From: Diospyros lotus
Lineage: Eukaryota; Streptophyta; Magnoliopsida; Ericales; Ebenaceae
Reading direction: 5' to 3'
NCBI RefSeq assembly: GCF_014633365.1
Contig: NC_068343.1
Coordinates: 25,513,307 to 25,577,306, forward strand
Length of the DNA stretch: 64,000 bases
In this document: positions 60,040 through 64,000 of the stretch, piece after piece
Layout of the letters: the number at the start of each line of letters is the position of its first letter
Numbering within the stretch: the stretch's first letter is position 1
Translations under genes and position numbers: made by a program
Notes under the pieces: generated by a model
What the model saw: only the letters and a program-made list of their open reading frames with translations
The model's database searches: none
Told to the model about the DNA's origin: nothing

Positions 60040-61139
60040 ATATGTCACAAACACCCGTGGACATCGACGTACTCTCTCTCAAGGTGTAGAAACACGCCCA
60101 CCTCGATGAGACTCTTAGCAATAGGGAGTGCACCCACCTCCTCGAGGCTCTCACCCAGAAGGAGCACCTCCACCTCTTCCAGACTCTTAGCCACAGGGAG
60201 GTGCTCTCTCTACTTCCCTGAATCCACAAGTGGGGTACCAGTCAGCCTTACCTTCGCTTAACATCATCTCACAGGCACACCCCACTGATCAAGATGGAAC
60301 TTCACGATAGCCACTGCGTATAGTCCCATGGGATGAGTATGAAGTATTAAGACATGAACATGTTGAAGGTATGCAAGCACTTCAGGACATGGTTGGGATA
60401 CTCCAAAGCATGATGCTTGAAGGGACGTTGCCTTACACCTTGAGAAGGTTTATGCCTGAACCTATGCCGTCACATGAGTCTCAGCCTGATTTGGGAGTCG
60501 ATTCCTATTGGTAAGCCACTCTAGTCTCTCATTCTCGATCTTCTCCTCGCTAGGAGAATAGGCCAAGATCACCACCACCAAGGAAGAATCCCCCGTTGCA
60601 CTCAAAAGAAATGATAATCCGTAAATGGAGGACAAGACAATAAGCCCACAAAGAAGAAAGTACCATAAAACCGTGGCCAGTATGACAACGGGGGGAAGAC
60701 AAGAAAACCAAACAACAACAAATATACAGGATGATATAAAAATGGTAGTTGAAAAGGTACTTGAACAGAGGAAACTAATCCCAACCGCAGATGAACAAAA
60801 ACAAATAAAATGTCCATTTACTGCAGATATATTAGAGAAGCCACTGCCTAGGAAATTTAAGATGCCCCAGATCACCCCTATTCCGGTAAGGATGATCCTT
60901 ATGACCATATTCAAAACTATGAGTCATTGATGATATTGCACGGATGGGACAACGACATAATGTGTCGAGCCTTTTCCTTAATTGTGTTGGGGCACTCCCG
61001 AACATGGTTCAACAGTTTACTTAAGGCCTCTATCTCTTCATTTAGGCAGCTTAGAGTAGAATTTGTTAAGGCCTTTGTGATTAACAGTCGAAGGAAGCAA
61101 AGAAGACGATAGGGAGATGGCATCAACACACCCACTCGG
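60040..61139 (+). pseudogene. Tat-type gypsy gag remnant
   Basis: The clearest part is at 60835-61110 in two frames: RKFKMPQITPIP, a frameshift near 60900, then LHGWDNDIMCRAFSLIVLGH and TWFNSLLKASISSFRQL. These are the retrotransposon gag (capsid) domain of Tat-lineage elements. The upstream part (60040-60830) is repetitive, with multiple stops. The frame breaks where the chromovirus remnant was inserted at 61140. Confidence 0.8.
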
Positions 61140-61195
61140 TGTAATGCCCCGTTTAGGGGTATTTTGATGTTTTAGAATTTGTTTAGTTTGAATAG
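61140..61195 (+). repeat. 5' LTR stub of the chromovirus
   Basis: The text matches 63899-63954 with a few differences (TGTAATGCCCCGTTTAGG versus TGTAATGCCCCATTTTTG; shared block tattttgatgttttagaatt). Similarity ends at the RT junction near 61195. Confidence 0.85.
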
Positions 61196-61948
61196 ATTAT
61201 CTAGTCTTACTTCTCCATGGGGTGCCCCAATTTTATTTGTGAGGAAGAAAGACAGATCCTTGAGGCTATGTATAGATTATCGCCAATTGAACCAAGTAAT
61301 AGTAAAGAACAAGTATCCTCTTCCAAGAGTTAATGATTTACTTGATCAATTGCGAGGGGCAAGAGTCTTTTCCAAGATTGATTTGAGATCGGGGTACCAC
61401 CAGGTGAGAGTCAGGGATGAAGATATCCAGAAGACAACTTTTCAAGCCCGCTATAGCCATTACGAGTTTGTTATGATGTCATTCAGCCTGACGAACGCCC
61501 TTATCGTTTTCATGGACTTGATGAATCGGGTGTTCCGGGAGTACTTAGATCATTTTGTGATCATTTTCATAGATGATATTTTAGTGTTCTCTCCTAGCTT
61601 CGAGGAGCATACGATGCATCTTGCCACGGTGTTACAGAGGTTCAAGGAGGAGCAATTGTTTGCCAAGTTTAGCAAATGTGAGTTTTGTCTTCAACAGGTA
61701 GGATTCTTGGGCCATATCGTGTTAGGGGAAGGTACATCAGTAGATCATGAGAAAGTTAAAGCAGATATGGATTGGCCTAGGCCTACATTAGTGACCAAGA
61801 TTCGTAGCTTTTTGGGACTTGCCGGGTATTACCAAAGATTCATTGAGGGTTTTGCCCGATTGTTCTCCCCTATGACAAAGTTAACGCAAAAAGATGCAAA
61901 GTTTGAGTGGAATGAAGAACGTGAAGCCGTTTTTCAAGAATTAAAATG
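61196..61948 (+). pseudogene. Chromovirus reverse transcriptase domain
   Basis: The domain is open from the LTR junction to a TGA at 61947. Motifs in order: [74 protein letters not shown], the catalytic [11 protein letters not shown] (61557-61590), and [14 protein letters not shown]. The N-terminal part of RT and everything upstream are missing because of the LTR fusion. The active-site aspartates are intact, but the protein has no start context of its own. Confidence 0.9.
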
Positions 61949-61952
61949 AAAG

Positions 61953-62465
61953 TTGACTACCACCCCGATATTGGCTATACCTAGAAGTGGGGAAAAGTTC
62001 ACCATTTACAGTGATGCCTCGTACATGGGCCTAAGATGTGTTTTGATGCAAGAAGGTCGTGTAAATGCCTATGCTTCAAGACAATTGAAGAAACATGAGG
62101 TAAACTACCCCACTCATGATTTAGAATTAGCGGTTGTTGTTTTTGCACTGAAAATATGGAGGCATTATTTATATGGTGAAAAGGTAGAGATATACATGAA
62201 CCATAAAAGCTTCAAGTATTTATTTTCCCAAAAAAAATTGAATATGAGGCAACGTAGGTGGATTGAATTATTTAAAGATTTTGATTATGAAATACTATAT
62301 CACCATGGCAAAGCAAATGTTGTGGCGGACGCATTAAGTCGTTGGGGAGCCTCAGTTGCCACCATGATGGTGCAAGAATGGTTGATGATAGAACAAATAA
62401 GTGGCCTATCTATCTCTATAGCTGAGGAGGAGTCTGGGGTGTACTGTGCTTACTTGGGAGTGTAA
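61953..62465 (+). pseudogene. Chromovirus RNase H domain
   Basis: It follows RT after a single TGA and carries [59 protein letters not shown] and [12 protein letters not shown]. The motif usually read as TDH (HTDHKSL) is MNHKSF here, so one conserved acidic residue is lost. Ends at a stop at 62463-62465. Confidence 0.88.
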
Positions 62466-62469
62466 TCAA

Positions 62470-63572
62470 ATTTGGTGGACCGGATTTGAGGCCAGCAGCC
62501 CAGTGATGAAGAATTGGCAAGAGTCTTAGAACGGGTAGCTGATTTTGTCCCTATTGGATGTAGCCAACGAGGAGATGGACTATTATTACTTCATGACCGT
62601 ATTTGTGTTCCAGATGATAAAGAACTGAAGCAAGAGATTCTGTCAGAGGCTCACAGTGCACACTACACTATTCACCCAAGCACGACCAAGATGTATCAAA
62701 ATTTGCGTCGTTTGTTTTGGTGGCCTGGCATGAAGAGAGATGAAGCCGAATTTGTCTCTCGATGCTTAATATGCCAGCAGGTGAAAGTAGAGCATTAGCA
62801 ACCCGTCAGACTAGTTCAATCATTGCCCATTCCTATGTGGAAGTGGGACGATATTTCTATGGATTTTGTGACTGAGTTGCCGAGGACTTCTAAAGGGCAT
62901 GATACCATATGGGTGATTGTTGATCGATTAATAAAGTCAGCCCATTTTTTTCCTGTCAAGAAGACATATCCATTGCACTGCCTAGCTCGGATATACATCG
63001 AGGAGATTGTTAGATTACATGGAGTGCCTACTAGCATTGTATCGAACCGCCTTGGGGACCAAGCTAAAGTTTAGTACGGCATTTCATCCGCAAATGGATG
63101 GCTAGACAAAGCGTACCATTCATACCTTAGAAGATATGTTAAGGGCATGTGTCATGGATTTTCATGGTAGTTAGGATGACCAATTGCCGCTTGTGGAATT
63201 TTCATATAATAACAGTTATCATTCCAGCATTGGCATGGTACCATATGAAGCCCTTTATGGACGACCTTGTCGGTCTCCTCTTTGTTGGGAAGAAGTGGGA
63301 GATAAAGCATTCCTTGGGCCAGAAATAGTGGAGCAAACCACAAGGAAAATTTGGGAAATCAAAGCTAAGATGAAAGCCGCACAAGACAGGCAAAAGAGTT
63401 TTGCGGATCATCAACGACGAGATTTAGGATTCTTTATTAGAGATCATGTGTTTTTGAAAGTCATGCCAATAAGAGGAGTTCAAAGGTTTGGAGCGTTAGG
63501 GAAGCTTAATCGCGTTATGTGGGCCCTTTTGAGATTTTGGAACGTATTGAACCTTTGGCGTATTGACTAGCT
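62470..63572 (+). pseudogene. Chromovirus integrase, broken
   Basis: The zinc-binding HHCC module is recognisable (HSAHYTIHPSTTK, RCLICQQVK, near 62650-62780), followed by a stop (62796-62798). The catalytic core begins WKWDDISMDFVTELP (62842-62885). The second catalytic Asp region reads SIVSNRLGDQ where SDRD is expected, so that Asp is Asn, and the frame is lost from about 63072. The later region resumes at 63184 (LVEFSYNNSYHSSIGMVPYE, ALYGRPCRSPLCW) through a GPY-like segment (DHVFLKVMP) to 63570. Non-functional. Confidence 0.88.
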
Positions 63573-63584
63573 TTACCCCCTCAG

Positions 63585-63878
63585 TTGGCAAATGTCCATA
63601 ATGTTTTCCACGTCTCCATGCTACGAAAATATATCCCCGATCCTCAACATGTGATTGACTTCCATTCCTTAGAGCTTAATGAAGATATGTCCTATGAAGA
63701 ATCCCCTAACTGCATATTGGATCACAAAGAAAAGGTGTTGAGAAATCGAGTCATCCCATATGTGAAAGTTCTATGGCATCGACATAGCCTGGAAGAAGCA
63801 ACGTGGGAACAAGAAGAGGAAATGAAACGAGTCTATCCTCATTTATTTGAGCAACCAGGTACGAATTTGGGGGACTAA
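63585..63878 (+). pseudogene. C-terminal chromodomain of the chromovirus integrase
   Basis: NVFHVSMLRKYIPDPQHV is followed by a chromodomain-like tail: ILDHKEKVLRNRVIPYVKVL, WHRHSLEEATWEQEEEM and YPHLF. This tail places the element in the chromovirus branch and in life would target insertion to marked chromatin. It is separated from the preceding integrase frame by a stop and shift near 63570. Confidence 0.85.
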
Positions 63879-63884
63879 ATTCTT

Positions 63885-63898
63885 TAAAGGGGGGTAAT
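63885..63898 (+). other. Polypurine tract of the chromovirus
   Basis: taaaggggggtaat sits directly before the 3' LTR TG. Confidence 0.85.
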
Positions 63899-64000
63899 TG
63901 TAATGCCCCATTTTTGGGTATTTTGATGTTTTAGAATTTGTTTAGTTTAAATAGTTTAAACTATTTGTTGCCAGGAGCTGAAGATAGGTGATGGTCACCC
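63899..64000 (+). repeat. Start of the 3' LTR of the chromovirus (cut by window end)
   Basis: It begins TGTAATGCCCCATTTTTGGG, directly repeats the stub at 61140, and continues past 64000. Confidence 0.88.

Larger units (their letters stand above)
61140..64000 (+). mobile_element. Internally deleted chromovirus (Ty3/gypsy), runs off the window
   Basis: It starts with 56 bp of LTR (61140-61195, TGTAATGCCCC...), identical in layout to the start of the 3' LTR at 63899, and is then joined directly to the reverse-transcriptase coding region. The remaining LTR, the PBS, gag and protease are missing. It carries RT, RNase H, integrase and a chromodomain with stops and shifts, then a PPT and the start of the 3' LTR. 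It lies inside the Tat-type gag remnant. Confidence 0.88.

Noticed and set aside
61140..63878. Endogenous pararetrovirus (caulimovirid) insertion
   Set aside because: The element has LTR starts, a PPT, an integrase with HHCC module and a chromodomain, and no movement-protein or coat-protein motifs, so it is a gypsy chromovirus.

Overview
The window looks like nuclear DNA of a flowering plant, most likely a eudicot. It is AT-rich, has GT-AG introns, carries plant-specific retrotransposon lineages (SIRE-type copia, chromovirus and Tat gypsy, a Cassandra-type TRIM), and contains an ankyrin/PGG gene of a plant membrane family. I cannot name the species. About nine tenths of the window is transposable-element DNA, much of it nested. 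I found one credible intact host gene.

Left part (1-25177). A plus-strand gypsy element (tail 14742-15125, 3' LTR 15126-17905) is interrupted by a minus-strand gypsy element (1-3210 plus 14284-14741). The LTR of that element is interrupted by a minus-strand SIRE-like copia element (3211-14283, target duplication gaaga). The copia element is in turn interrupted by a non-autonomous CACTA transposon (6179-8531, target duplication tcc). A second CACTA-like remnant (about 17906-20661) carries two exons and one intron copied from a BSL2/BSL3-type kelch phosphatase gene. A decayed, deleted minus-strand gypsy element follows (20662-25177).

Middle (25178-53650). A Mutator-like element with long inverted ends lies at 25747-28301. 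After it comes a broken copia pol (29206-30920) whose 3' end hosts a large stack. A solo LTR (31159-50188, gatat) contains a complete LTR element (31422-45406, gaaac). Each LTR of that element holds a further solo LTR (32835-34329, gcatt; 42778-45189, gcaag). Another solo LTR (46410-49000, ccagc) also sits in the outer one. A fifth solo LTR (50723-53472, atata) sits in the copia 3' LTR. Every level is bounded by TG...CA-like ends and a perfect 5-bp target duplication, so the insertion order can be read directly.

Right part (53650-64000). A four-exon ankyrin-repeat/PGG membrane protein gene (54006-57972, minus strand) has an intact 634-codon reading frame with consistent splice phases, and its introns carry a MITE-like and a LINE-tail-like insertion. 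Downstream are a Cassandra-type TRIM with 5S-rRNA-like LTR promoters (58660-59294), a Tat-type gypsy LTR with PBS and gag remnants (about 59300-61139), and an internally deleted, mutated chromovirus (61140 to the window end) in which 56 bp of LTR is fused straight to reverse transcriptase.

I saw no prokaryotic operon, CRISPR array, tRNA gene, real rRNA gene or biosynthetic cluster. The interest lies in the nested architecture, the captured kelch exons, the 5S-mimicking TRIM and the palindrome-rich LTRs.
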